NCBI RefSeq assembly: GCF_016097555.1
Contig: NC_054706.1
Coordinates: 50,670,649-50,734,648 of the forward strand
DNA from: Gigantopelta aegis
Taxonomy: Eukaryota > Mollusca > Gastropoda > Neomphalida > Peltospiridae
Direction of reading: 5' to 3'
Length of the DNA stretch: 64,000 bases
Part shown: positions 47,267-59,605 of the stretch, piece after piece
Layout: the number at the start of each line of letters is the position of its first letter
Position numbering within the stretch: position 1 is the stretch's first letter
Made by a program: the position numbers and the translations under genes
Notes under the pieces: generated by a model
The model's input: the letters and a program-made list of their open reading frames with translations, nothing else
The model's database searches: none
What the model was told of the DNA's origin: nothing

Positions 47267-48760
47267 CTCTTCAAAAGAAGAAACGCAAAACCACATTGTC
47301 GTAACATTTGGAGAATTGATTTAATTATTGAATGGTGAGTCCGATAATTACCAAATGTTGCAGGATTGTTCACAATTCACTCTAGTCCATTGTGAGTAAG
47401 TGATAGGACACACCACCAAGGTCAAGGTCATCTGGAGTCAATACCGGGTGTGGCCTCCGCGTGTGTTGACAACTGCCTGGCACCGCCTGCCCATTGAAGC
47501 AACCAGATTACGGATGACGTCCCGGGGGATGGTGGCTCACTCGGCCTGCAAGGCTGCTGCCAGCTCGGGCAGGGTCTGGGGCTGTGGTTGTCGCTGTCGG
47601 AGGCGTCGGTCCAACTCGTCCCATAGATGCTCAATTGGGTTCAAATCCGGTGATGTCGATGGCCAAGGAAGGACATTAATGTTGTTGTTCTGTAGGAAAG
47701 CCGTTGTGAGACGTGCTGTGTGAGGCCTGGCGTTGTCATGTTGGAACACTGCGTTGGCGTTGGCCATAACTGGAACGATGTGTGGCCGGAGGATCTGGTC
47801 AATGTAGCCCTGTGCATTCAGGTTGCCCTGCACGTGGACCAGGTCAGTTCTGCCAGTGTGTGAGATGGCTGCCCACACCATGACACTACCCTCGCCGAAT
47901 CTGTCCACTTCCTGCACGCAGTTTGCCGCATAACGTTCACCACGACGCCTATACACGCGACATCTTCCATCATGACGTCGGAGCAGAAATCGGGACTCGT
48001 CACTGAACCACACCTGTCTCCATCGCAGTTGAGGCCATTGTCGATGAATCTGGCACCACTGCAGTCGGAGTCGACGGTGTTGTGGTGTTAAGATGACACC
48101 TCGAACTGGACGTCTGGCACGAATTCCTACCTCACGTAGGCAGTTCCGTACGGGTTGGTCGGATATCCTGCGCAAACCTGGTATTGCTGCGGCTGTGGAG
48201 GTGGCAGTAGTCAATCGTTCCCGAAGGTGGCGTACCCGGATGTAGCGGTCCTGCCCGGGGGTAGTGACCCGTGGTCGACCGGATCTAGGGAGGTCACGTG
48301 TTGATCCATGTTGCTGGTAACGGTCCCATAGTCTGGAGATGGTGCTTGGGGACACATGGAATGCCCTGGCAACGGCCGTTCTGGATTCGCCTGCGTCTAG
48401 TCGGCCGATGGCATTGTTTCTCTGCGGTTCACTGAGACGTGGCATGCCCTGGATTGTCAACTGTCGGCCAGATACAGAGGCCAGGCAAGCGAACACCCTG
48501 CACTTTTATACTGTCGGTGTTCATGTTGCACGTGCAGACAACGCACGTGCAGTGGTGACATGGTTTGCACGTGGCTGCGTTTTTGCGAATATTCACATTT
48601 TGGAACTTTATTGTACAGTAGCTGCGTTTTATCGAATGTAACGGTGGGAATGTGCTTGGGACATGCAATGACCTTATATTCACAAAGCATGAACCGGTAG
48701 GAAACATAAAATCGCAGTTATAACCCATTTGTACCCTTTTGCGTTTCTTTTTTTGAAGAG
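47267..48760 (-). mobile_element. Tc1-like DNA transposon, copy B
   Basis: 1,494 bp with termini CTCTTCAAAAGAAGAAACGC and GCGTTTCTTTTTTTGAAGAG, between TA-rich microsatellites. Near-identical to copy A at 15693-17189 but in the opposite orientation 31 kb away. Confidence 0.95.
47438..48445 (-). pseudogene. Tc1-like DD34E transposase with internal TGA
   Basis: The ATG at 48445 (MPRLSEPQRNNAIGRLDAGE) opens a frame with the same domains as copy A. A TGA at 47539-47537 follows ALQAE at the very codon that is TAG in copy A; the frame continues to GGHTRY and TGA at 47440-47438. Compared with copy A it has, among others, GEGSVMVW for GGGSVMVW, PSTSPDLN for PSISPDLN and DQPVRNCL for DQTVRNRL. All three catalytic acids (FSDESRF, QHDNARPH, DLNPIEH) are present. 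Confidence 0.9.
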
Positions 48761-48779
48761 TATATATATATACATGCAT

Positions 48780-48875
48780 ACAGTCAGTGTCACAAACACT
48801 GACACACACATACATACACACATACTATGACACAAACACAATGTGACGCACAAAGACAAACACAAACACAATGTG

Positions 48876-48909
<34 letters not shown>

Positions 48910-49325
48910 ACACACACACATACATACACACACACACACATACGCAGTACACTACACTACACACACACAGCCACACTCGCACACATACACAAACACACAC
49001 ACACAGTGTGCCATATATACACTGTCACACACACACACACGCGCACGCACGCATACTGTGACACACATACTCACACGGTCACACGGTCACACATACATAC
49101 ATACATGCATACATACATACATACACGAATTGAATGGATGTTTAACGACACCCCAGCACAAATAATACATCGGCTATTGGGTGGCATACATACATACATA
49201 CATGAACACATACATGCACACACATGTACACCCATACAAACACATACACTCGTGCATACACCCATACAAACACACATACACCCATACAAACACATACACC
49301 CTATAAACACATATACATTGTAGAT
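48780..49325. repeat. CA-rich and (TACA)n microsatellites with a SINE scrap
   Basis: Long ACAC-rich sequence, then CATA units around 49090-49125 and 49190-49205. At 49138-49188 a family A SINE body fragment (GTTTAACGACACCCCAGCAC, ATCGGCTATTGGGTGGC) is embedded. Confidence 0.9.
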
Positions 49326-49448
49326 GTGCCGAAACATGTCGTTAAGTTACTGAACTGTTAGTGGTGGTGTTTTATATAATACAGTCGAACTTGCATTCGC
49401 GGACACGTCTATATAGCGGCCACCTGTCTATGACGGCCAATTTGAAGT

Positions 49449-49470
49449 CCCCCCCCCCCCCCCCCCCCCC
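49449..49470. repeat. Poly-C tract
   Basis: C run about 65 bp after CAGTCGAACTTGC, which resembles a pogo/Tigger terminus. No clear partner end is found, so only the tract is called. Confidence 0.9.
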
Positions 49471-49795
49471 AACGCATTGTACTATATGTATTACCTCTGT
49501 GTGACAACCACATGCTCAATGCGGGCATGCGGCCACAATGTTCGAGTAAACAGGTAAAAATTAACCTCGTGTCGCGGCCAAGCAAATGAGTACAACATTA
49601 GTGACAACTTAAAGCAGGTTGTCGACTGAAACGTCGGGAATGATGTACACTGTTTAAGTATCGTTCGTCTCACGTCGTATCGGCCACTTTTGTAGTTGTT
49701 TCTTTAACACATAAACAAACAAGTTAGATGTTGTTCCTTCTAGAAAAGTCCATGAATAAGGATAACTGGCGGCATTGAGTAGAGTACCGAGTAGC

Positions 49796-49817
49796 GCGCG
49801 TGCGTGCGTGCGTGTGT

Positions 49818-49864
<47 letters not shown>

Positions 49865-49992
49865 CGTGTGTGTGAGAGAGAAAGAGGGATGAAGGGATAG
49901 AGAGAAAGAGAGTGTGTATGTGTGAGAGAGGGAGAGAGGGAGGGAGAGAGGGAGAGGGAGGGGAGAGAGACAGACAGACAGACAGACAGACA
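49796..49992. repeat. Compound microsatellite (GT)n-(GA)n-(CAGA)n
   Basis: GT run, then GA-rich run, then CAGA units. Reverse-strand His-Thr and Ser-Leu frames are artefacts. Confidence 0.95.
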
Positions 49993-50320
49993 CGGTGTGG
50001 GATACTGAAAATATCTCATGGTTGTCTCAGTAAAATCAGAGTGATAAAACAGAATATATTATATGTGTTAGGTCAGACGTGAAATAACGGGCTCGTGTCT
50101 GTAATGTATACAGTATATAATATACATCTCCCAGAGAGTATGTCTTTACCTACTGGTTTTCATATTCATGTTAATGATTTCAAAGACAGATTTAATATAT
50201 TAATGCATTCTGACCTAGAAAAAAGAGCCTGGATTAGCAGTTTAATCCCTGTCTCAGCCGGAGAGTATTTCATTACAGTCTTGCTTTAACGGATTACAAA
50301 GGAACGTCTCCAGCTACATG

Positions 50321-50321
<1 letters not shown>

Positions 50322-50355
<34 letters not shown>

Positions 50356-50400
50356 CTAGTTTAACGTGCCAATATACCACTAGGGTATCAGGGGTTTGTT
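50322..50400. repeat. (GATA)n followed by a fold-back element terminus
   Basis: About eight TAGA units, then AACTAGTTTAACGTGCC and ATATACCACTAGGGTATCAG, the short-arm end of the fold-back family seen at 51398 and 38150. The rest of that element is absent. Confidence 0.7.
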
Positions 50401-50427
50401 CATATTCGTTTATTTTCAGGGGGCGGG

Positions 50428-50560
50428 ACGAAGGCCAGTTGTAAAGCGCTCACTTGGTGCGAGGTCGGTTTGCGATCGATCCCCGACGGTGGGCCTATTG
50501 TCCTATTTCTCGTTCCAACCAGTGCACCACGACTGGTATATCAAACGCCGTGCTAAGGGT
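50428..50560 (+). mobile_element. SINE family A, tRNA-like head in plus orientation
   Basis: CCAGTTGTAAAGCGCTCAC (A-box region), TGCGATCGATCCCCGACGG (B-box region), TTTCTCGTTCCAACCAGTGC. Truncated after GATATACC-type core. Confidence 0.75.
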
Positions 50561-50564
50561 GTGT

Positions 50565-50915
50565 AATGTAAAGTATTTATCTACATCATATATCTTTAAC
50601 AGACACGTTAAGAATATCTCATTCACACGGGGGGGGCAAAATATTTATCTATATATCTTTAACAGACACGTTAAGAATATTTCCATCACACGGGGGAGTG
50701 GGTATAAGGTCTTTATCTACATCATATATCTTTAACAGACACGTTAAGAATATTTTGTTCACACGGGGGATGGGGTATAAGGTCTTTATGTACATGATAT
50801 ATCTTTAACAGACACATTAAGAATATTTTGTTCACACGGGAAGGGGTGTGAAATATTTATCTATATATATTTAATGGACACGTTAAGAATATTTCCATCA
50901 CATTGGGGAGGGGGA
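50565..50915. repeat. Tandem array, five units of about 65-75 bp
   Basis: Each unit has TATCTTTAACAGACACGTTA followed by AGAATAT and a CACACGGG(G)n word. Units differ in a CATCATATATC versus TATATATC segment, so two unit types alternate. Confidence 0.9.
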
Positions 50916-51394
50916 ATACAATCCACTAGGGTTTTTTTCGCCAGTTATTAACTTATATTTCGTCCGTGTAAAAATAACTAATTTGATTAAATGCATAACA
51001 CATACATTTGTGTGTGTCTGTAAAAGCTATGTTCCAGGGGTGGGGTGTGAGGGAAATATGAATGTATTGATTGAGGGATGAAAGATACTGTTACGGATTT
51101 CCTAGGGGAGTGGCGGTCCTCTTAAAAACGAGCACCTGATAATTTAATAATCAATTTGTCCAAATCTGAACGACAAAACCGTATTGAATAATCAGGGCCG
51201 TGTCTCTGCACAATGGGGATGCATCTTTGTCGAATGGGCAACATGTTTGCAAAATAGTGGTTCATTCCACCAGACATTAGACGAGTTCTGGGATAACTGC
51301 TATAGCTGTTGAGTGCTTCTGCCGAGACAAATACCAATTAACTAGACGAGGGGATCCTTCACTTCGCTTGTTTTTGTCAGCGAAGTGATGATGA

Positions 51395-52566
51395 TGATGA
51401 TAACTAGTTTAACGTGCCCATACACCACTATGGTTTTGAACACGCTTATCCCGAGTATGACCTCCGATAAGATCGGTGGCCTGACTCGGGATGGAGGGGG
51501 TGGGGGTAGAGTTGAAAATGGGCAGAATTTTGAAATTAGCAATTAGTAAAAAAGTTAATAGAATAAATTTAAAAAAAAAGAAAAAAAGTTACAAGCCAAA
51601 AATAAAAAGAATTGACTGCTCGGCCGAATATTTATATAATTTTGAGCATTTTAGAAGGACCCTACTACTCTTTTCTAGACTTTACTTTGTTTTATTGTGA
51701 TACCATCTCGTATTCTCCGGAGTCGGGCCCGTCCACACCACTATACCAACCCATGACGACTAGTCTGATTCTCTCTCTCTCTCTTTCAGACGGATCCGGC
51801 TTCTCAAGATCTGTATTTCAGCACAGCACTACACCTTCAACGTCTATTGATTGTCAATCTAGGGGTTTTCTTGACGTGATGCAACCCATCTCGTCCCTAC
51901 AAGCTGTGCACCCTAACGGCCGTAACGAGGCCACTCACGTGGACATATAGATCGGACTTTAAATTTGTAGACCTTCGTTCAAAAGTTTATGTCGAAATTA
52001 CTTTCTTTTTTTAATATTATTAAATAGTCCGATTCTCTCTTCTTTCTCTTATTTATTTTTGGACTGTCCTTCTAAAATGCTCCAAATTATATAAATATTC
52101 GACCGAGCAGTCAATTCTTTTTATTTTTTGCTTGTAACTTTTTTTTTTTCTTTTTTTTTTTTTAATTCTATTAACGTTTTTTTACTAATTGCTATTTTCA
52201 AAATCCTGACCATTTTCAACTCTATCCCCCTCTACCACCATCCCGAGTCAGGCCACCGATCTTATCTAATTTCTTTTTCACTGCCCGATTTAATCCAGCG
52301 ACCAAATTTAATGAGTAGAATTTTCTTTATTAATTATATTAATTAGAGATGTGCATCAAAATTTTAAAGGCCCACTATTTTAATTTTTTGATATAAATTT
52401 CAAAATTGTCCCCTTAATTTTTTTCTTTCCCGGGACAAGCCCCTGGCTATCCAGAGACGGGCCCCGGGACGGACATGCTCGAAACTCTAGTGAAAGTGTA
52501 TGTTTACAGTTTCGATCGTCAATATATATAGTGGTATATGAGCATGTGAACATTATTCGCACTCGC
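51395..52566. mobile_element. Asymmetric fold-back element, copy 2
   Basis: The short arm (about 51395-51660) opens AACTAGTTTAACGTGCCC; the long inverted arm (about 51945-52566) ends AACATTATTCGCACTCGCAC. Shared arm words: GAATTGACTGCTCGGCCG and TTGAAAATGGGCAG. Orientation is opposite to copy 1. The middle (51661-51944) has a CTCTCTCTCTTTCAG pyrimidine tract but no recognised gene. Confidence 0.75.
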
Positions 52567-53059
52567 ACCTAACTGCCATTGACAGCTACGTTAGTGGCTT
52601 ACAACTGCCTCGTACCAATTGTAAATTTTCACTGTAATTTACGACAATGGTAAACTACGCCGCGTTGTGGAACAGGCTGACAATCGTAGAACAAATTTAA
52701 GGTCTCGATGGTAGGTATTTACGACGATAGTAGGGCTAAGATCGCTTCGTGGAACGGGGCCCATATCTGTTTCTCGCACTTTCCAAAGAACACAACAAAT
52801 TGAAAGTTTGAATCTTTATGTAACTTCGCTGTTCATGAACCATAACCGTCCACTCGAACACACATCGCAGAAACTCATAGCTGTATGCATCAGTACACAA
52901 AGAAAGTACGCAAATGTGCATAAGTAAAATACTCCCATTCGTGAAAACATTATGCCTTAAGGACCAACGCAGTTCCAAAACTTAACGCAGACGATCTTTT
53001 GACTTCCCCCAAGGGACGCAACTCGCATACACCTTCCGTACGTTTACCGTATATAACCA

Positions 53060-53668
53060 TCCAGTTACAGACTCAGAGGGAATGGAATAGTCGTGTTTAG
53101 CGATGAATAAAGATTCACACTGCGATTTGCCGATGGCAGGCAGAGGGTTTGGAAACGATGTAGTGAACGTCATGCTCAGTGTTGTGTCAGTGAAGTTGAC
53201 AGATTCGGAGACGGAAGTGTAATGGTTTAGGGTGCTTTCAGTGGAAATGGCCGTTCTCGACTTCTTGTCATCCGTGGCAACCTCAACGCTGCTGCACACC
53301 ACGACCAGGTGCTGGCCCAGGAACTTGTGCCCTTCATGACAGCTCATGGTCCAGGCGTGATCTTTCAGCATGGCAACGCCAGATCCCACACGGCCATCTT
53401 GACAAGGGATTACCTGAGGAACGTGGACATCAATGTTATGGATTGGCTTTCAAGGTCGCCCAACCTGAATCCCATCGAGCACGTCTGGGGTGTGCTGGAA
53501 AGACGCCTGTGCACTCTCAGGAACCCTCCACAGACTTTGCAGAAACTTGGTGCCTCATAAATGGAACAATGGCGCAACATCACTAATGCAGTCTTTACAT
53601 GCATCAGCCAGTCAATGAGGCGGCGTTGCCTTGCAGTTGTGGGTATACATGGAGGGCATACGCGCCAC
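53060..53668 (+). pseudogene. Dead Tc1-like transposase fragment (copy E)
   Basis: It reads RFTLRFADGRQRVWKR, RFGDGSVMV, GVIFQHGNARSHTAI, SPNLNPIEHVWGVLERR and, after a stop at 53558, EQWRNITNAVF to RRRCLAVVGIHGGHTRH. The catalytic Asp of the usual HDNARPH box is Gly here and the Asp of SPDLNP is Asn; a stop interrupts the first DE-RF box (53105 region) and another follows SVMV. An old, third Tc1 family member without a visible N-terminus. Confidence 0.85.
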
Positions 53669-53953
53669 TGAACCTATATTTCATCAGACGACTTTGCTTG
53701 TGAATTACCACTTTGACTGTTTGTGGTTTTGACGAATGCTGTTGGCACATCGAACAGATTTTTTACTCAACATTTATTCCTTTTTTCTTTCTTTTTTGGA
53801 CGTCATACAATAAAACAAATACCTTATTTAACACATTTTTCTGTCATATTTGCTAATTAGCCAAGATGAAACAGCTGTGAAGTTTTCAGTTTGACTCAGT
53901 AAAAAAAGGTGTGCCCCCTCCACAGTTTGGCACCTTCGTACGCCTCTGATATG

Positions 53954-54059
<106 letters not shown>

Positions 54060-54205
54060 TATATCACCTATTTAATGTAGAGTTATGCAAAGCACATGGA
54101 CCAGTAACAACCCCCACTCTCCCGTTAACGCAGTGTGCTTATGTGTAATGAATTCAGTGGACGTGTGCACTTGTTACCTACCCCACTTCTGGTTCTCTGG
54201 TACGG
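54060..54205 (+). repeat. Dispersed repeat, further copy
   Basis: CACATGGACCAGTAACAAC, GTAATGAATTCAGT and GTTACCTACCCCACTTCTGG also occur, inverted, at 20740-20860 beside the repeat at 20890-21250. Confidence 0.7.
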
Positions 54206-54688
54206 GTTCATGGTCCTTAGATTCTGTACACTTCACTTTAGCAAACTCAGTATTGTACAATTGTTAAAACGTCTTCAACTTTCTGATTTTCTTGAATACT
54301 AGTATGAATAGTTAGGTTGATCCAACGAATAAACTAGTTTATTTTTCTATATATTGTTGTGGCCGCGTCCCAAGGATATCAACAATGCCCAGAGAATATA
54401 AATAACATCCACAGATGACAAAGACGAAGTGTTCCAGTTTTCAGAATTATAAATTTATTTAAAAGTTATGAGTAAATGAAAATAAAGTTAATGTTCACAT
54501 AAATAGAAATGGTAAGTTAATAAAATTTACTTTAGAAATATAAGTTAAAATTATTCCAGTGTCAATTTAAATGTATGTAATGTAATAAAGTTGTAAAGTT
54601 GGACAAGGGGACATGCTTTTAATGTTTGCTTGTGAGACGGCGCACGAGCGAGAGAACAACCAACGTTAACGTCCATTCATTCATTCAT

Positions 54689-54942
54689 TTCAACTTATTT
54701 TCGTGCTTATATCCAATTAAGGTTCAAGCACGCTATCCTGGGCACATACCTCAGCTATCTGGGCTGTCTGTCCAGGACAGTGGGCTAGTTGTTAGTTGGT
54801 TAGTTGTTAGTGAGAGAGAAGAGGTGTAGTGGCCTTACACCTACCCATTGAGTCCTAAAGAACTCACTCTGGGTGGGAGCCGGTACCAGGCTGCGAACCC
54901 TGTACGTACCAGCCTGTAGTCCGATGGCTTAACCACTGCCTT
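54689..54942 (-). mobile_element. tRNA-derived SINE family B
   Basis: Body TCAACTTATTTTCGTGCTTA through core ACACCTACCCATTGAGTCC to head GTAGTCCGATGGCTTAACCA (plus strand). Complete apart from small differences; an ATTC run precedes it. Confidence 0.85.
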
Positions 54943-55589
54943 TAGAATATTTACAAAAACGACATTATCGACCAAGCACAGAAACACGCTATTGTGCATT
55001 GCAAATACATTTGGAATTCAAGCTAATAATACTAATAAATTCTAATGTGCATAAACATGAGACTATCACTACACAATTGTCTTTTCGGTCTAATTTCAAT
55101 ATAAAATAGTTTTGAAGAAAAAGCCTTTGAGGTAATTATAAAAACAGCATTTTAATACTGTTGTTTACAAACATTGTGTACCGATATATCTGACCTTAGC
55201 AACCAGTATGTGTAAACAGGTTCTCAGCGTACAAGGATATAGTTCCTAAAAGCACTAATATTACAGTAATCAGTTTTACAGTTATTATCTCGCTTAATTA
55301 ATAAAATGATTTGCCATAATGTACAAACAATATTAGGATACGTTTACATGTAACTAAGAAAATAGCTAATCGATCGTACAAGTTTTGGAGGAAAATAAAC
55401 TTTACTGAAGGGCAAGGTCAATCCTGGCAACCATTTCAAAACAGTCGATCAAACGGAAATTTATCCCAGGTTTATTTATGAGCCCATGGGATGTTTTCAG
55501 TGTGTAAGTACACACACTTTGCAATTAAGGAAATATTTACATCAATAATATTAATGTCAACGTTGTGTCATAGCTTTTAGATGCACAGG

Positions 55590-56237
55590 CAGTGTTCGAG
55601 ATTAACGGTATCCCGATATCCCGGGGATACCAGAATTTAATTTTGGATACCAGACTTCAATAACCCAGTATCCCACCGGGATACCATATAATGTTGTTGG
55701 GTTATTTTAATTCTGCGTTTTTATTTTTTGCTGGTGAAGTTAAGTAACAGTATTTTTGAGCTCGTACCCAGTCTAATGCTATGCCATATCAGTATCTCCC
55801 CCAATTCGTACCCAATCTAATGCTACACTGGAACAATAGCGGCGTAGCAATAGACTGGGAACGACTAAGTCGCTATTGTTTTTGTTGGATGTTTCCTGCG
55901 TTTAAATCTGCAGAAAATTGATACATGTAGGTTTATCATTAGTAATGTCAGAAACACTTACAGATTACTGCTAAATATTAATTTATGTCAGTATTACTCA
56001 AAAATAGATGCAGCAAATCTTTTTGCCGATTCCGTTTGATTGCAAATTTCATGAATTCACGGTTTCGATTGCAGCATAACAATAGACTGGGAATGAGAAC
56101 AATGTCGTCCAAGTTTGTTACGATGTTATTTATAAATGTCATTTAAGTGGGATACTAAATTCTTAGGTGGGATACCAGATTTTGAAATGTTAGTATCCAA
56201 CTCGGATAATGCCCAAATATTTTAATCTCGAACACTG
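55590..56237. mobile_element. TIR element with ACAGG target duplication
   Basis: 648 bp from CAGTGTTCGAGATTAA to TTTAATCTCGAACACTG, flanked by ACAGG (55585-55589 and 56238-56242). Inside are inverted GGTATCCCGATATCCC / GGGATACCAG-type words and CCCAGTCTAATGCTA / CAATAGACTGGGA pairs. Non-coding. Inserted in the Gypsy LTR and therefore younger than it. Confidence 0.8.
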
Positions 56238-56710
56238 ACAGGAATCTGGGAATTAAATAAGGTCGAAAACCGCAAGGCCAAAACATGGACTTCAAACATT
56301 AAATTAACACATTTAGCGATGGTAATATACTAATATCCCATAAATAAATTACGGGAACTATTTACAAACATAGTTTTGTACACTATAAAGATATTATTAA
56401 GAAATACAACTAAATGTGGCTAGCATTATGCATCCAAACGATCACTAATAATAGTTACGCAATTTCGTTTTTGTCTATAGTGCGCGTTACGACAAACGGC
56501 ACTACTAAGAATTTCATTAAACAATAACTATAATAAATGACATAGTTCTAGACATTACAGAATACAAGCAAATATGCAAATAATTACTACTAAATGTAAA
56601 AATAAATATTGTTTTGTCCAATATTAAAATTACTTGAGAAAAGTCAATGTGACAGCACACAGTTAAGAACATTGTTGGACAGTCATGACACGCTCCCCCT
56701 CTTAAAAAAT

Positions 56711-57590
56711 TCAGTTTATCAAAAACAATCCATCAGTGGTATCAGAGAATTAAAGTTCCAAATATAACAGCACAGTTCGATTTTGCTCCATCCACGGAAT
56801 AAACACAGCTTCCTCTTATTTATATTCACAATACATGCTGCACATACAGTCCTCCGGGGTTCTAAAACTAGCACCGTAGCAGAAGTATTCCAGGATCTCC
56901 AACCATAAGGTTGCCTAGCATTACATAACTAGCCAGATTAAATACTTCAAATGTCTATTCATCAATTCCAGTCATCATTAACTAATCCCCAACTAGAAGA
57001 AAGGCATTCGTGTCCCAGCCAATTCGGCTGATCAAGTCTAACTGCTGAAACAATTCCTGTAGTCAACACTACATTAAACTCATTTAACCATCTTATCTCC
57101 CACTGAGATAAACCCGTATCCTCCAAACATCCGGATACGTCCCGATGACAAAGAATTGCCACAGAAATCGTAGCATCACCATTCCATTCCAGGTGTGATA
57201 TATACCACAACATTGTGGCATCCTACACCCAACACCTAGGTGTATCTATGGCCAATTCCCAGATGAACTGGACAATTACGACTATTTACAACAGGCTTCA
57301 TTATTCTATTTACACTCAATTGAATAGGGGCCTACTTCTACAATACAATTTCTATAATTTTTTCAGACTGTTTCTTACGCAGCCATCATCCATTTGAACA
57401 TGCAGCCACACCTAATTACTATGTTATACTGTGCTCTGCTTCCAAATTTCACTACCATATTTCCATTTTCTATAGTATTATAAATTATTATTTAATAATA
57501 TTTATACTTTTCTTTCTCATTCACATCTCTTGTTAAAACATTAAAAAACAATCTATATGGTATAATAATAAGCACTGTCAGTTCTCAGAA
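56711..57590 (-). other. Region between integrase and polypurine tract of the Gypsy fossil
   Basis: Contains an 83-codon minus-strand frame (56962-57213) starting MLWYISHLEWNGDATISVAI with no family I recognise. It may be a remnant of an extra open frame of the element or chance. Confidence 0.35.
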
Positions 57591-57599
57591 GATATTTAC

Positions 57600-58701
57600 T
57601 CCTACACATTTTCAGCTTGAGACTGAATCCACCTGGGTAACTTTCTTCCTTGGTAAAGAAGCCGATCAACATGGTACATTTTGGGGGGTTGTTCTGGAGT
57701 CCCAACAAGGTAAATCAGGTCGTCAAGTTCCTAGTAATGAGATACAGACTTTTCCACTTAGAAGTCAGTTTTTGAAGAGCGTTGTGAAGCCATACAGCTT
57801 GTCCTTTTGCTATTCGTGTCGTATCTTTTCTTATGATACACAGCATTTCGTTTCAGACTCTTCCGGGCTGCTTTGTGTGCACATTTTAATTTATGTTCAA
57901 GCTCAGTTATATAAGAATCCACTTCGCTTTCCTTTTTCTCTTGAACAGGTTTACCAATGATAGCTTGAAGAGGCAATATGACCTCTTCCGAACACCATTT
58001 TATTTGGAGTTTGGCCTGTACTTGCATGAACTGGCGCTCGGTAAGCCATTAGCAGTTGAGGTAAGATGTTGTCCCAGTGGCGTTGATCACTTTGACAGAA
58101 CACTGTTAATAGTTCTCCGATTGTCTACACTACACTTCCATTGGCTTGTGGCCTCATACTGGTTGTTCTTGTTTTGTGAATCTTCAGTAAAACACATACC
58201 TCTTGAAACAGCTTAGCTTCAAAATTTGAGTCTTGATCTGTATGAAGCTGAAGTGGTGTACCAAATCTAGAAATGAATTCATCAACAAGAACATTGGCAA
58301 TGGTCTTAGATTCCTGGTTGGGGATGGCAAACGCTTCAGTCCATTTTGTTAAACAATCAGAGATGACCAGCATATATCTGTTCCCTTTCCGAGTGAGGGG
58401 TAATGGCCCAAGAATATCTAGCGCTATTCTTTCCAAGTACTCTTTCAGGGATGCTGGTTTGGCATTTGGCTGCTTCCTGGCTACACACAAGTCACAAGCT
58501 TGACAATATACCTCAATGTCTTCTTTCATTCCAGGCCAATAAAAAGAAATTCTTTATTCTTTCCAGGGATTTCTGCCTACCCATATGTCCTCCACTTGGG
58601 ATGTCATGGTAAAACGTGAACACATCTTGCTTCAGTTTTTCAGGTATGTTCAGCTGCAGTTTAGTCGTTTTTTCATTTCCATCATGCCACCGCTGGTACA
58701 T
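57600..58701 (-). pseudogene. Integrase region of the Gypsy fossil
   Basis: Zinc-binding start with FYHDIPSGGHMGRQKSLERI, then CQACDLCVARKQPNAKP, the catalytic core IALDILGPLPLTRKGNRYML, FGTPLQLHTDQDSNFEAKLF, and the C-terminal YLVGTPEQPPKMYHVDRLLY. This is the order of a Gypsy integrase, which inserts element cDNA. Part of a broken element. Confidence 0.85.
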
Positions 58702-58716
58702 GACACCTGAATGTAT

Positions 58717-59151
58717 CTACAGTCTATCCCAATGTCGCCATAAGGTTTTGGTAATTGATGATTTGGATGAAATATCACTGCAATCTGGTCTTTCACCTTT
58801 GCTTAAGGCTGTATGTATAGGAAAGATGTTTTCATCATCCAACTGTCTTTGATGAATTTCAGTTACATTCCAGCCCTCTAGGATGACTGGTGAAAGATTG
58901 TGTGGTTCAACTTCAGTTCCAGTATCTTGTTCCCTGGTAACAGCACATACAACATCAATGGATACTTGTCTGTTAGCTGGTTTTCCCTGATCAAGTGATT
59001 CATCATTCAACTCCATAACATCAGCACTCTCTGAATCCATGTCTTGGACTGCTGTTTGCCTCTGACAAACTTTGCACGGATTTCTAGACAGTGCATCTAC
59101 ATTTGTTTGGTTATTTTTCACTTCAAACAACCCTGACTTATAGTTTATCAA
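58717..59151 (-). pseudogene. RNase H end and linker of the Gypsy fossil
   Basis: FEVKNNQTNVDALSRNPC is the conserved end of the Gypsy RNase H region (NxxADALSR-like), followed by an acidic linker that runs to the integrase. Confidence 0.75.
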
Positions 59152-59283
59152 TATTTTGGATGGTTACAGGCACCCAAGCTCCTGTATTACCTGGAATTAT
59201 GTTTGTATTCCTTGCTTCGACTCGGCAAACCATTCCGCCTTCTCCGGATGTACAATGAATATGTTGGCCTTTTAGCTTCAGTG

Positions 59284-59595
59284 TCAAGCATTTGTAAACT
59301 GCAGCAGGAAATCCTGTCCTAGAATAGCATCAATAGTGATATCACATATAACCACTGGATGCTCATATTCCTGACCATCAAGAAATATCTTCATCGCACA
59401 GCCTAGTGTTTCCAGTCTTGTACCACTGAATCTATTTATAGGTTTTGACCATAGTATCAGTGTTGGTTTATTATTTTCAGATATTGTATTAAATGTTTTC
59501 TTCGAAAGAATTGTAATGTTTGACCCGCTGTCTACAAGGAAATTAGTTGTGACTTTATACACTTGTCCCTTTATGTACATTCCATTGTCACACAA
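59284..59595 (-). pseudogene. Aspartic protease of the Gypsy fossil
   Basis: TTNFLVDSGSNITILSKKTF has the retropepsin Asp-Ser-Gly active site and AILGQDFLLQF the ILG box, as in Gypsy proteases that process Gag-Pol. Confidence 0.85.
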
Positions 59596-59605
59596 CTTAT
59601 TCTTT

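Larger units (their letters stand above)
54355..56690 (-). repeat. 3' LTR of the Gypsy fossil, with two later insertions
   Basis: Follows the purine-rich AAGAGGGGGAGCG on the minus strand. About 1.4 kb once the SINE (54689) and the TIR element (55590) are set aside. Terminal TGT...ACA. Confidence 0.6.

Noticed and set aside
46951-49337. Cys/Val- and His/Thr-rich open frames around Tc1 copy B
   Set aside because: Simple-sequence translation of CA-rich DNA on either strand.
49383-49629. pogo/Tigger MITE
   Set aside because: CAGTCGAACTTG at the left has only a weak partner (TTGTCGACTG) at the right and no TA duplication.
50565-50915. CRISPR-like array
   Set aside because: Units are contiguous tandem repeats without unique spacers, in a eukaryotic context.
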